A stretch of DNA of 26,125 nt from JAICUY01 sp963716585 (GTDB lineage Bacteria > Chloroflexota > Limnocylindria > QHBO01), in assembly GCA_963716585.1 (NCBI GenBank), contig CAVQTN010000001.1, positions 1 through 26,125 of the forward strand, written 5' to 3'. The first letter of the stretch is position 1. Each line of letters opens with the position of its first letter. This document shows, piece after piece, positions 9,745 through 18,146 of the stretch. Under the pieces are notes generated by a model that saw only the letters and a list, made by a program, of their open reading frames with translations, was not told where the DNA came from and searched no databases. Both the position numbers and the translations under genes were made by a program.

Positions 9745-9865
9745 TGTGCTGTGGACGGACCGTGGACGGCCTGTGGAGTTCTGCGTGGCTGCGGTGGACG
9801 GGGCGTGGAGAACGCCGCGTTCCGCGGGTTTGGGCCGGGAGAGTGTATGACGCCGGGGCCGGGGC

Positions 9866-10232
9866 CGGTGATGAGCGCCATGCCGCCGGCCGATGCCACC
9901 TGGTCGATGAACGCGTCGAGGTTCGCCCTAGCGCCGGCGTCGAGCGGGAAGGCGACGAACTGCACCCAGGCCACCGGCGTGCGGCCGGGGCGCCGCGATA
10001 CCGCCGCCGCCGAGTCGTTGCCCCAGTCGAGGTTGACCCCGAAGTAGGCGCCGTGGGCCGGCTCGAGACGGGCAAGGCCGGACACCTGCGTCGGCATCGG
10101 GACGGCCGATGGCGCGATGCTTGGTTGCATCGACGGCTAAACCGATGCGGGCGATGGCGGTTGCGCCGTCGCCGGGCCGCAGGCAGTCAGCAGCGGCGCG
10201 AGCCCGAGAAGGGTGGTGATCCGATGCACCAC
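9866..10232 (-). pseudogene. Truncated lipoprotein, GH26-like glycosidase N terminus
   Basis: From GTG 10232 or 10229 the frame encodes a signal peptide with a lipobox, TLLGLAPLLTAC, giving a lipid-anchored exported protein. A stop then appears near 10140, and the protein continues in another frame (from about 10130) as YFGVNLDWGNDSAAAVSRR, WVQFVAFPLDAGARANLDAF and GGMALIT. That run resembles the start of GH26-like mannanase/glycosidase domains. Homology ends abruptly near 9866, where the continuation becomes GPGPGVIHSPG and non-coding DNA. At least 200 residues of the catalytic domain, with its catalytic glutamates, are missing. The fold assignment is from memory of the family and is uncertain; the truncation is clear. 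Confidence 0.45.
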
Positions 10233-10317
10233 GCCATGCTCGCTGGCGCCGTGCGCAGACCCAATGGCCCGATGGGTCCCGGCGGTTCAGCGCCGGCGCG
10301 GCGCCCGAGACCGGTGC

Positions 10318-13300
10318 TCAGCGCGTCGAGGAGACTCGGGGCTCGAGCGCCGGCCGCTCCACCACAGCGGCGGGTTTCGCCGCCTCCGCCGCGTCGAGCA
10401 GGGCGAGGAACGGCGTCGCGCCGAGCTGGGTGAAAATCTCGCGCGCCTCTGCCGCCGCCTCGCGCACCTCGGGATGCGCGGTGCCAAGCGCATACACCAT
10501 CGTCAGGCCGGCGATCGCAAGATCGAAGCGGACCCCGGCGCTGCGACAGCGCGCCATCACCTCCCGGAACACGCCGATGGCCTCACGCGTGCGGCCCTCG
10601 AGCGCGGCGAGTCCTGCCTGCAGTTCGAGCTCGCTGATCCGGGCCATCGCGCCGGGAACCTGCCGCTGCTCGTCCAGCATTCGCGCGACCGAATCGGCGT
10701 CGTGCAGCCAGATCGAGAAGCGCCCGGCGTTCGAGCGGGCCGTGGAATCGGGCGAGTCGACGCGCTCGTAGCTGCTGATGGCAAACCGGCGTGCCTCCTC
10801 GAACCGGCCGCCAACCATGGCGACGTCGCCGCGGATGTCGTCGAGCATCGAAAAGGCCTGGATCTCGGTACGCCCCTCGAGGAACGCCGCGGCCTCGGCG
10901 ACGAGCGCATCGGACTCGAGGCCACGAAAGGCCCGCAGGCGCGCGCGATGGATCAGCCGACCGAACGGTGCGCTGTCGTCAGCGACCGAATCATCGCCCA
11001 ACTGCTCGGCATACCAATCCCACTCGCCGATTCGTACGGCCGTGTCCGATGCATTGTTGAGGAGATAGGCGGCCTGCGACCCGAGGCCGAGGTGACGCGC
11101 CAGCTCGAGGCCCTCGCGCGCGACGCGATGCGAGAGCAGTGCGTCCTCCGCCGCCGTTGCATAGCTGAGATTCACGGCGGCTCGCAGCTCGAGCCCCGGA
11201 AGCTGCAGCGAGCGCGCCTGGCTGACGGCGCCAATGAGCAGCACGATCGCCTCCCCCAGGCGACGGTGATTGGCCAGCGTCGCGCCGCGGGTGACCAGCA
11301 GCTCCAGGACCTCGCGCCGCAGCTCCAGCCGCTCGGCCAGCGGCAGCACCTGCTCGATACGGGCCAACGCCTTGACCGTGCTGCCGACCAGCATGTAGAC
11401 GCGCGACAGCTCGGTGTTGAGCCGCACCCACTCCGCCGTCCCGTCGAGGTCCGCGAAGTCCGCGAGCGCCTGTTCCATCAATGCCACCGCCCGCTCGCTG
11501 TGGCCGGTCCAGCCCATCCCCCGACCGAGGTCGGTGGTGGCCTCCAGCTGGCGGATGCGATCGTCGCCGTTGCTGACCAGCTCGAGCGCAGCCCGATAGT
11601 GCGCGAGCATCCCCTCCTCCGTCCCCCCTGCACCGAGCCGCCCGGCATCCCCCGCCGCCTTGTGCAGCTGGGCCTGCTCATCGGGGTTGCTGGTGACCTC
11701 CAGCGCCTGCTCGAAATAGGTCGCCGCCTGGTTGTGCGAACCGAGCGAGGCGGCACGCTCGGCCGCACCGCGCAGCGCGACGCGTGCCTGCGCCGCGACC
11801 GCGTCACCCTCCGGACCGTCGGGCTGCGCGTGGTACGCCGCCACGTAGTGCTCCGCGAGCACGCCGGCGATCCCGTCGTCGCCGAGCGTCTCGAAGTGGC
11901 GTGCGGCCGCGAGATGCAGCCGTCGCCGATCGCGCCGCCCGAGGCCACCGTAGGCCACCTCGCGAATGAGGCCCTGCACGAACCCGTACTGGCCACGCTC
12001 CGGCGACCGCGGGTCCGCCTCCAGCGTCAGCAGCTCGCGCCGGACCAGGGAGCGAAGCCGCGAGGTGAGCGCGTCGCGATCCTCGCCACTGACATCGGCC
12101 GCCGCATCCAGGCTGAACGTCTTGCCCATGACCGATGCGGCCTGCAGCAGCGAGCGATCCGCCGGGTCGAGCCCGTCAAGCCGCGCGGCAATGAGCCCCT
12201 GCAGCGTGGCTGGGATCGAAAGCGGCTGCGCGTCGCCGACCGGCTGGAAGCTGTCGCCGATGCGCTCGATGCGCCCCTCGTCGAGCAGCATGCGCACGGT
12301 CTCGACCGCGTACAGCGGGATGCCCTCGGCCCGCTCCAGGATCCCATCCACGACGCTGTCCGGCAGGCCCGGAACCAGGCCGCGCAGCAGCTCGCGCATC
12401 GCATCGTCGTCCAGTGGGTCCAGAAGCAGCGACGTGAAGTTGCGCCGCCCCGCGCCCCAGTCCGGACGACGCTCGAGCAGCTCCGGTCGGGCGAGGGTGA
12501 TGAGGTACAGCGGACGGTCACGGGACCAGTCGAGGACGTGGTCGATGAAGTCGAGCAGGCCCGCATCGGCCCACTGGAGGTCCTCGAAGACGAGGAGCAC
12601 CGTGCCGCGCTCGGCGATGCGCTCGAAGAAGGTGCGCCATGCCGTGAAGAGCGTCTCGCGCTCTCGGTTCGCGCCACTCGTCTCCTCGAGCCCGAGCAGC
12701 TGCAGCAGCCGCGGCTCGATCCACTGGCGCTCCGCCGCATCGGTCACGAACTCGTCGAGCGTGCTCGACAGCTTGGCGCGTGCCTGCGTCGGGTCCTCGC
12801 CCTCGACGATACCGGCCCGGCCGCGGACCATCTCGGCCAGCGCCCAGAAGGTGATCCCCTCGCCATAGGCGGGCGAGCGGCCGTAGTGCCAGTACGCCAC
12901 CTCGGTGACGCCATCGAGGTACTTCTGGAATTCCCAGACCAGCCGGCTCTTGCCGATGCCGCCCTGTCCCATGATCGACACCAGCCGCGGGCGGCGCTCC
13001 TCGCCTGTCGCCGCGTGGAAGTCCTTGAGCAGGCGCAGCTCGGCCGTGCGACCGACGAACGGCGCCTCGAGCTGGTCGCTGCGACCGATGCCGCCACGCT
13101 TGGCGACGACGCGCAGCGCCCGATAGGCAGCCACCGGCGCGGCCTTGCCCTTCAGGTCACGGTCACCAGCCGGCTCGAAGCTGATGGCACCCGAGGCCGC
13201 ACGGTAGGTCGCCTCACCGACCAGCACCGAGCCCGGCGCCGCCGCCGACTGCAGCCGGCTGGCCGTGTTGACGAGGTCGCCGGCGACCATGCCCTGATTC

Positions 13301-13890
13301 GTGGCGCCGACCGTGACCGCCGCCTCGCCGCTCAGCACGCCGGCACGCAGTTGCAGGTCGGCGTCCATCTCCTGTCCCAGACGGCGCACCGCCTCGACGA
13401 GGTCGAGCGCGGCGCGGACGGAACGCTCGGCATCGTCCTCGTGGGCGGTCGGCGTGCCCCACACCGCCATGACCGCATCACCGATGAACTTCTCGACCGT
13501 CCCGCCGTACTCCTGCACGATGGCGCTCGCGCGCTCGAAATAGCGGCTCAGCAGGTCACGCACCGCTTCGGCATCGCGGGCCTCCGAAAGCGTGGTGAAT
13601 CCCACGAGATCGGCGAAGAGGACCGACACGAGACGACGCTCGGCCTGGTCACGGGGCGTGGCTGCATTGGAGGCCGCGGGATCGGAGGCGGCGGGATCGC
13701 CGGCGGCGGTTCCATCGGCGGCGGCGGCCGTGGGCCCGTCGGTCAACAGCGTGCCGCATTCCCCGCAGAACCGCGTGCCGGGGCTATTGGGCGAGCCGCA
13801 GCTCGGACAGCTCACAGCCAGCCGGGCGCCGCAATTCCCACAGAACTTGCGACCGGCCTCGTTGACCGTGTTGCAGCTCGAACAGATCAC
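10318..13890 (-). CDS. Zinc-ribbon / class III cyclase / AAA-ATPase / TPR regulator
   Basis: A 1190-residue protein in one unbroken frame. Order from GTG 13890 (GGAG 5 bases upstream): a double zinc ribbon (CSSC, CGNCG, CPSCG, CGECG; residues 1-50), an Ala/Asp-rich linker, a class III nucleotide cyclase domain (~75-260), an AAA-type ATPase with Walker A GQGGIGKS and Walker B VLLVFEDLQWAD (~280-600), then helical TPR-like repeats to the end. The cyclase has both metal aspartates (VLFADLVGFT, KFIGDAVMAVWG) and the transition-state pair in VNTASRL, so it should be active; ATP rather than GTP is the likely substrate. The architecture matches signal-responsive adenylate cyclases common in Chloroflexota and actinobacteria. 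A TTG at 13944 is an alternative start. Confidence 0.9.
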   Translation of the reverse strand: MICSSCNTVNEAGRKFCGNCGARLAVSCPSCGSPNSPGTRFCGECGTLLTDGPTAAAADGTAAGDPAASDPAASNAATPRDQAERRLVSVLFADLVGFTTLSEARDAEAVRDLLSRYFERASAIVQEYGGTVEKFIGDAVMAVWGTPTAHEDDAERSVRAALDLVEAVRRLGQEMDADLQLRAGVLSGEAAVTVGATNQGMVAGDLVNTASRLQSAAAPGSVLVGEATYRAASGAISFEPAGDRDLKGKAAPVAAYRALRVVAKRGGIGRSDQLEAPFVGRTAELRLLKDFHAATGEERRPRLVSIMGQGGIGKSRLVWEFQKYLDGVTEVAYWHYGRSPAYGEGITFWALAEMVRGRAGIVEGEDPTQARAKLSSTLDEFVTDAAERQWIEPRLLQLLGLEETSGANRERETLFTAWRTFFERIAERGTVLLVFEDLQWADAGLLDFIDHVLDWSRDRPLYLITLARPELLERRPDWGAGRRNFTSLLLDPLDDDAMRELLRGLVPGLPDSVVDGILERAEGIPLYAVETVRMLLDEGRIERIGDSFQPVGDAQPLSIPATLQGLIAARLDGLDPADRSLLQAASVMGKTFSLDAAADVSGEDRDALTSRLRSLVRRELLTLEADPRSPERGQYGFVQGLIREVAYGGLGRRDRRRLHLAAARHFETLGDDGIAGVLAEHYVAAYHAQPDGPEGDAVAAQARVALRGAAERAASLGSHNQAATYFEQALEVTSNPDEQAQLHKAAGDAGRLGAGGTEEGMLAHYRAALELVSNGDDRIRQLEATTDLGRGMGWTGHSERAVALMEQALADFADLDGTAEWVRLNTELSRVYMLVGSTVKALARIEQVLPLAERLELRREVLELLVTRGATLANHRRLGEAIVLLIGAVSQARSLQLPGLELRAAVNLSYATAAEDALLSHRVAREGLELARHLGLGSQAAYLLNNASDTAVRIGEWDWYAEQLGDDSVADDSAPFGRLIHRARLRAFRGLESDALVAEAAAFLEGRTEIQAFSMLDDIRGDVAMVGGRFEEARRFAISSYERVDSPDSTARSNAGRFSIWLHDADSVARMLDEQRQVPGAMARISELELQAGLAALEGRTREAIGVFREVMARCRSAGVRFDLAIAGLTMVYALGTAHPEVREAAAEAREIFTQLGATPFLALLDAAEAAKPAAVVERPALEPRVSSTR

Positions 13891-13956
13891 CTGGACTCCG
13901 CTTGAAGGTGATCGCAGTATCGCGGCGCACCGGAGGGGCGTCAACGCACGCGGCGC

Positions 13957-14092
13957 CCAGTAGCGGCGGGCGACATCGGTCCATTCGACCGGTACGTCGC
14001 AGCAGGTGATGCGGTCGTCGTCCGGAAGGGCGAGGGCGACCGCGGTCGACGAGTAACCGGTGAGCGTGCCGACCTCCGGGCAGCGCCTGGCG
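13957..14092 (-). pseudogene. O-methyltransferase remnant, copy of part of the gene at 15923-16583
   Basis: On the minus strand, 45 codons read RRCPEVGTLTGYSSTAVALA then CCDVPVEWTDVARRYWAP. They match the SAM-binding part of the full-length O-methyltransferase (RRCLEIGTFTGYSSTVVAQA...CCDVSVEWTDVARRYWAE) at about 16261-16397, with a nearly identical stretch of over 30 bases at GTCGAATGGACCGATGTCGC. Nothing on either side resembles the rest of the enzyme. The fragment is in the same frame as the cyclase gene and runs into its upstream region without a stop. Confidence 0.75.
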
Positions 14093-14120
14093 TTGGCCGG
14101 TCCGTCCGGCGCCCTAGACT
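14093..14120 (+). promoter_or_regulatory. Possible leaderless promoter for the histidine phosphatase
   Basis: TTGGCC (14093-14098), a 16-base spacer and TAGACT (14115-14120) sit just before ATG 14127. The -10 element is only 6 bases from the start codon and no Shine-Dalgarno is visible, as expected for a leaderless transcript. The -35 part is weak. Confidence 0.35.
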
Positions 14121-14126
14121 GGCCCC

Positions 14127-14732
14127 ATGCAACCGCGTCTCGGCACGCTGGACGTGCTGCTGGTCCGCCACGCCGAGGCCGTCCCGCTGGGAAGCAGCGA
14201 CACGGACTTCGACCAGCGCCCGCTCTCCGACGCCGGGCACCGGGCGGCGGAGGAGCTCGCCGACGAGCTGGAGCCGTACCACCTCAGCGCGGTGTACTCC
14301 AGCCCCTACCCGCGAGCCATCCAGACCGTGGAGCCGGTTGCGCGACGTCGCGGGCTGCCGATCCTGGAGCTGGTCGACATGCGCGAGCGCAACCTCGCCC
14401 CCCAGCCGAGCGACGCGTGGCGCGAGCAGCTGCAGCGCTCGTTCGAGGACCCGGACTACGCGGTCGCGGGCGGCGAGACGAGCCGCGCGGCGCAGCGCCG
14501 GGCGATGGCCACGCTCGACCTGCTGCGCGTCCGCCACCCCGACGGCGGCCGGCTGCTGGTCGGCAGCCACGGCAACCTGATCGCCCTGGTCCTGCAGGCG
14601 TTCGAGCCGGGGGTCGGCTTCGACTTCCACCAGGCGATGCCCAACCCGGCGATCTACCACCTCGAGCACGACGGCATCGGCTGGCGGGTGATGGGCGGCC
14701 ACGGCTTCGCGGACGCTGCCGCGCACAACTAG
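14127..14732 (+). CDS. Histidine phosphatase family protein (PGM-like)
   Basis: 201 residues, the usual size for the branch-1 histidine phosphatase superfamily. The catalytic motif is near the N terminus (LLVRHAEAVPLG; H is the phospho-acceptor, R binds phosphate), followed by RPLSDAGHRAAEELA, the second phosphate-binding arginine in YSSPYPRAIQT, and the C-terminal catalytic histidine in LLVGSHGNLIALV. These residues indicate an active phosphatase or mutase, probably on a small phosphorylated metabolite; the substrate is not predictable. No frameshift. The gene converges on lysA with 12 bases between the two stop codons. It lies directly downstream of the O-methyltransferase remnant, whose edge supplies its possible promoter. 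Confidence 0.88.
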   Translation: MQPRLGTLDVLLVRHAEAVPLGSSDTDFDQRPLSDAGHRAAEELADELEPYHLSAVYSSPYPRAIQTVEPVARRRGLPILELVDMRERNLAPQPSDAWREQLQRSFEDPDYAVAGGETSRAAQRRAMATLDLLRVRHPDGGRLLVGSHGNLIALVLQAFEPGVGFDFHQAMPNPAIYHLEHDGIGWRVMGGHGFADAAAHN

Positions 14733-14744
14733 CCTGCGGCGGGG

Positions 14745-15926
14745 TCAGGCGTCGCGGCTGACGAGGTCCTCGAGCGTCTCGCGCCGGCGGCTGAGGCGCA
14801 GCTGCCCGCCCTCGATCACTGCCTCGGCCGGCCGCAGCCTGCCGTTGTAGTTCGAGCTCATCGCGGCGCCGTACGCCCCGGCCTGCCGAATCGCCAGGAG
14901 CGCCCCGCCGCCGGCCGTCGCCAGCTCGCCGGGCGTGAGCCATCGGTCCAGATCGCGGGCCAGGATGTCGCCTGCCTCGCAAACCGGGCCCGCCAGGTGC
15001 ACCGGCCGGGCGGTCGGCAGGCGCGCGCCGGGCTCGACCAGGCTGACCGGGTGGTCGGCGCCGTACAGCATCGGTCGGATGAGCTCGGTCATGCCCGCAT
15101 CGGCCACCAGGTAGGTGCAGGTCGCGCGCGCCTGCACGCGCACGACGCGCGTGAGCAGGCTGCCGGCGCCGGCCACCAGGCTGCGACCGGGCTCCAGGAT
15201 GAGGCGGCTGCTGTCGATCCCCAGGCGCAGGTCGGCCGGATCCGCACCCGCCGGCAGGCCGCCCCCGAGATTGATCCGGAACGGCTGCTGCCGGAGTGCG
15301 CCGAGCAGGCTGTGGTAGGCCTCCAGGTTGCCGACCTCCGAGCCGATGTGCGCGCCGATCGCCTCGGGCGCCAGTCCCGCCCGCGCCAGGCGGTCGATGG
15401 CGTGTGGCAGGTCCGCAAGCGCGATGCCGAACTTTGCTTCGGCGGCACCCGTCGCCAGGTGCGGGTGGGTCTGCGCATCCAGCCCCGGGTTCAACCTGAG
15501 GCCGATGCGGGCGCCGGTCCGTGCGAGCCGCACGATCGCCTCGAGCTCGTCGAGGGACTCGGCGTTGACGAGGACGCCGGCGGCCAGGGCCTCGGCGATC
15601 TCGACGTCACCCTTGCCGATGCCGTTCATCACGATCCGTTGCGCAGGGCAGCCGGCACGGCGCGCCAGCGCCAGCTCGACCAGGTTGACCACCTCGCAGC
15701 CGGCGCCCTCGGATACCAGGCGCCGCAGCAGCTGCGGATCCGGGTTGGCCTTGACCGCGTACGCGATCAGCGCTTCGGGGAAGGCGGCGCGGTAGGCGGC
15801 CAGGCGCCGGGCGGCGATCTCCAGGTCGGTGACATACAGCGGGGTTCCCCAGCGCTGCGCCGCCTCGCCCAGGGCCGTTGTGGCCGTGCCCGGAAATGCT
15901 CCCGAGGTGGAGCGCGCCGGCGTCAC
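14745..15926 (-). CDS. lysA: Diaminopimelate decarboxylase
   Basis: Decarboxylates meso-diaminopimelate to L-lysine with pyridoxal phosphate, the last step of lysine synthesis. 393 residues from GTG 15926, whose GTGA overlaps the stop of the O-methyltransferase gene. Signatures: PLP lysine in IAYAVKANPDPQLL, GAHIGSEVGNLEAYH, PLP phosphate site INLGGGLP, EPGRSLVAGAG, the catalytic-site cysteine in GPVCEAGDIL, and the C-terminal AAMSSNYNGRLRPAEAV. The segment between HIGSE and LGGG is shorter than in most LysA proteins, which explains the length below the usual ~420. A related D-amino-acid or carboxynorspermidine decarboxylase is less likely given the CEAGD and YNGRLRPAEV-type ending. Lysine biosynthesis is inferred from family alone. 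Confidence 0.85.
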   Translation of the reverse strand: MTPARSTSGAFPGTATTALGEAAQRWGTPLYVTDLEIAARRLAAYRAAFPEALIAYAVKANPDPQLLRRLVSEGAGCEVVNLVELALARRAGCPAQRIVMNGIGKGDVEIAEALAAGVLVNAESLDELEAIVRLARTGARIGLRLNPGLDAQTHPHLATGAAEAKFGIALADLPHAIDRLARAGLAPEAIGAHIGSEVGNLEAYHSLLGALRQQPFRINLGGGLPAGADPADLRLGIDSSRLILEPGRSLVAGAGSLLTRVVRVQARATCTYLVADAGMTELIRPMLYGADHPVSLVEPGARLPTARPVHLAGPVCEAGDILARDLDRWLTPGELATAGGGALLAIRQAGAYGAAMSSNYNGRLRPAEAVIEGGQLRLSRRRETLEDLVSRDA

Positions 15927-16583
15927 CGCACGCGGGCGAGGGTCAGGCCGTCCCCGATCGGCAGCAGCACCATCTCGACCCGCTCGTCGGTCGCGATCTT
16001 CTCGTTGAGCGCGCGGATCGCCTGCGTCTGCGTCCGTCTCGTCGGATGGATCGACGACCTGGCCGCTCCACAGCACGTTGTCGATGGCGATCAGCCCGCC
16101 CGCGTGCACGAGCCGCAGCGCACGCTCGTAGTACGCGTCGTAGCTCGGCTTGTCGGCGTCGATGAACGCGAAGTCGAAGCTCCCCTCCTCCAGCGTCTTG
16201 AGGGTCTCGATCGCCGGACCGATGCGCAGCTCGATCCGGTCGGCGACGCCTGCCTCGGCCCAGTAGCGACGGGCGACATCGGTCCATTCGACCGATACGT
16301 CGCAACAGGTCAGGCGGCCATCCGGCGGCATGGCCTGGGCCACGACGGTCGACGAGTAGCCGGTGAAGGTGCCGATCTCCAGGCAGCGTCGGGCGCCGAT
16401 CAGCCGGACGAGGATGCCCATGAAGGCGCCCTGCTCCGGCGAGATCTGCATGCGGGCCATGGGCAGCTGCGCCGTCTCCTCGCGCAGCCTGGCAAGGACC
16501 GGTGGCTCCCGCACGCCGACGCGGAGGATGTAGGCCCGCAGCTCATCGGTCAGGTTGATGGTGTGGTCGGACACGCGTGGCAT
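15923..16583 (-). CDS. SAM-dependent O-methyltransferase (class I, one frameshift)
   Basis: About 220 residues, the normal size for the caffeoyl-CoA/catechol-type O-methyltransferase family. Seen: PPVLARLREETAQLPMARMQ, the glycine-rich SAM loop CLEIGTFTGYSST, CCDVSVEWTDVARRYW, the metal-binding DFAFIDADKPSYDAYYE and the IDNVLWSGQVVDPSDET segment. These fit a divalent-metal-dependent methyltransferase for a catechol-like substrate. A frame change near 16030 sends the frame into the next gene; the correct ending in the other frame is IRALNEKI...LLPIGDGLTLARVR with TGA 15923-15925, overlapping the lysA start by four bases. The two genes form an operon. Part of this gene recurs as a remnant at 13957-14092. 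Confidence 0.85.
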
Positions 16584-16673
16584 GGTACAGCCCCGTTGGG
16601 GCCACCTGCCGTGGCGCCCTGTCCACCTGCCGCGGCGCCCCCGTCCGTTGCCCTGGTCCGTTGCGTCTGTGGC

Positions 16674-16829
16674 GACTCAAGCGACCGGTGAATGGCCGGC
16701 TGTCATGCGTTTGAGTCATCAGACGCGCCAAAACGACCTGTCTGACCGAGATTCGCCGCCGATCCGGTGGATTTGAGTCACCACGCGCGCAGACAACAGC
16801 CCAACGACAGGCTCTCGGTCCTTTGAGTC
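16674..16829. repeat. Four TTGAGTC motifs in the 280-base gap
   Basis: TTGAGTC occurs at 16711-16717, 16773-16779 and 16823-16829, and inverted at 16674-16680. Two copies extend to TTTGAGTCA(T/C)CA. The gap between the O-methyltransferase and the deacetylase genes holds no plausible gene; these sites could be operator half-sites or residue of a small repeat. Confidence 0.4.
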
Positions 16830-16863
16830 CGCACGGACCCAACTGTGAACCACCGGTCGCCGC

Positions 16864-17764
16864 TCAGAGGCCCGTGAAGAGCGAATCCTCGGTGTAGCCG
16901 TCGGGGATCTCGTGGTGCTGCCACGCAGCCAGGACGAAACGCTCAGGCGTGAGGACGCGGTCGGCCAGGTCGGGTGGCATGTCGAGCACCCAGCCCATGT
17001 CCTGGCGCTGGGTCTTGTGGCAGTCCATGCAGGCACGCTTGCGATCGAGGAAGGCGGAGACGTCGATGCGGGTCGTGATCAGTGCCTCGGGCGTGCCGAA
17101 CTCCTCCGGCTGCGCCTCGGCAGTGGCATCCGACGCGCCAGCGGCCTCGTCCAAATCCCAGGGGAGCTTCATGCCACGCGCCCGCATCTCCTGCATCAGC
17201 TCGAGCCAGTGTTCGCGCGAGAACGCCATCTCGTAGCGCTTGGCGACGGTGTGCGGCACGCCGCCATCGGGGTAGCGCGCCGGATCGCCGGCGGCCTCGA
17301 ACGCGGCGCGCGCGACGCGGTAGGCGTTGATGTGATCGGGGTGGCCGTAGTTGCCGTTGGGGTCGTAGCTGACCATCACGTCGGGCCGAGCGGCCCGAAC
17401 CACCGCCACCAGCCGAGCCGTCGCCGCCTCGAGGTCGGCGTTCCAGAACGCGTCCGCGCGCTCGTTGGCCGGCGTGCCCATCATGCCGCTGTCCCGGTAG
17501 CCGAGCGGGTGGAAGCGCACCGGCGCCGTCGCCCAGTGCCGGGAGCGCGCAGGCCAGCTCGGCGGCGCGAATCTCGGCCAGGCGCGGCGCAGCCTCCGCC
17601 GGATCCAGCGTCGGGTCGTGGATCTCCCCTTCCTCGCCGCCGGTGCAGGTCACCAGGTCGACGCGGATGCCCTCGGCGACACATCGGGCAATCAGGCCGC
17701 CGGTGCCCATCGCCTCGTCGTCGGGGTGGGCGTGGACGAGGAGGACACCGCCCGTGTCAGCCAC
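16864..17764 (-). CDS. PIG-L family deacetylase, Mca-like (one frameshift)
   Basis: About 300 residues from GTG 17764. Zinc ligands are visible: VHAHPDDEAMGTGG near the N terminus (the H-x-D-D motif) and GHPDHINAYRVAR later (the third histidine). The GEEGEIHDPTL, VMVSYDPNGNYGHPDH and C-terminal KRACMDCHKTQ segments resemble mycothiol S-conjugate amidase and related LmbE-like N-acetylglucosaminyl deacetylases. Such enzymes remove N-acyl groups from glucosamine-based thiols or glycolipids. A frame change near 17530 joins two halves that are otherwise collinear with the family. The start overlaps the end of the DUF971 gene by eight bases, so the genes are cotranscribed. Whether mycothiol itself is made here cannot be judged. 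Confidence 0.8.
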
Positions 17765-18146
17765 CGCGATGCTCCTCGCAGGTGCACATCCCGCGCAGCT
17801 TCTGGTAGGTGAACAATCCCGTGTCGTGCCCGTCCGCCCAGATGGGGGCGAGGGCGTATCGGCCGATCCATTTCACCCGCTCGAGGGTGGTCTGCTGCGG
17901 CGTGAAGACCATCTCCAGGGTCACGACGCCCGGAACGTTGCCTTCGCCGGAGCACAGTGCGCAGGGGCATTCGCGGCGCAATGCTTCCCAGCCCCACTCG
18001 CCCAGGTGCCCGTCGTCCCAGCGAATGCGCATCAGGCGCGCCGTTTCGTCGAGCTCGACGCCGATGGGGTTGACGATCTCCTGCAGCGGGCTCACGGCAG
18101 GCGGCGCACGGTGGAGGGTTTCATGGCTCCCACGATTGTGGCGCAC
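17757..18146 (-). CDS. DUF971 domain protein
   Basis: Up to 129 residues. The core (IGVELDETARLMRIRWDDG, then WEALRRECPCALC, then RYALAPIWADGHDTGLFTY, then LRGMCTCEEH) fits the DUF971 family, which is the N-terminal domain of gamma-butyrobetaine hydroxylase found alone in bacteria. The CPCALC and CTCEEH cysteines suggest metal or cluster binding. The start is uncertain: GTG 18146, GTG 18095, or an ATG at 18124 that overlaps the stop of the preceding gene as ATGA behind GGGAG but is in a different frame and closes after ten codons. That last option would imply a base error near 18095. Confidence 0.7.
   Translation of the reverse strand: MRHNRGSHETLHRAPPAVSPLQEIVNPIGVELDETARLMRIRWDDGHLGEWGWEALRRECPCALCSGEGNVPGVVTLEMVFTPQQTTLERVKWIGRYALAPIWADGHDTGLFTYQKLRGMCTCEEHRGG

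Noticed and set aside
10213..13905. A 1230-codon open frame on the plus strand, opposite the cyclase gene
   Set aside because: It is the antisense shadow of a high-GC gene: no recognisable domain, Arg/Gly/Leu-rich composition, while the minus strand encodes clear zinc-ribbon, cyclase, ATPase and TPR domains.
14745..16583. A single 612-residue O-methyltransferase/LysA fusion protein
   Set aside because: The fusion arises from one frame change near 16030; in the correct frame the methyltransferase ends at TGA 15923-15925 and lysA starts at an overlapping GTG.
14997..16691. A 564-codon open frame on the plus strand opposite lysA
   Set aside because: Antisense shadow of lysA and the O-methyltransferase, with no family features.
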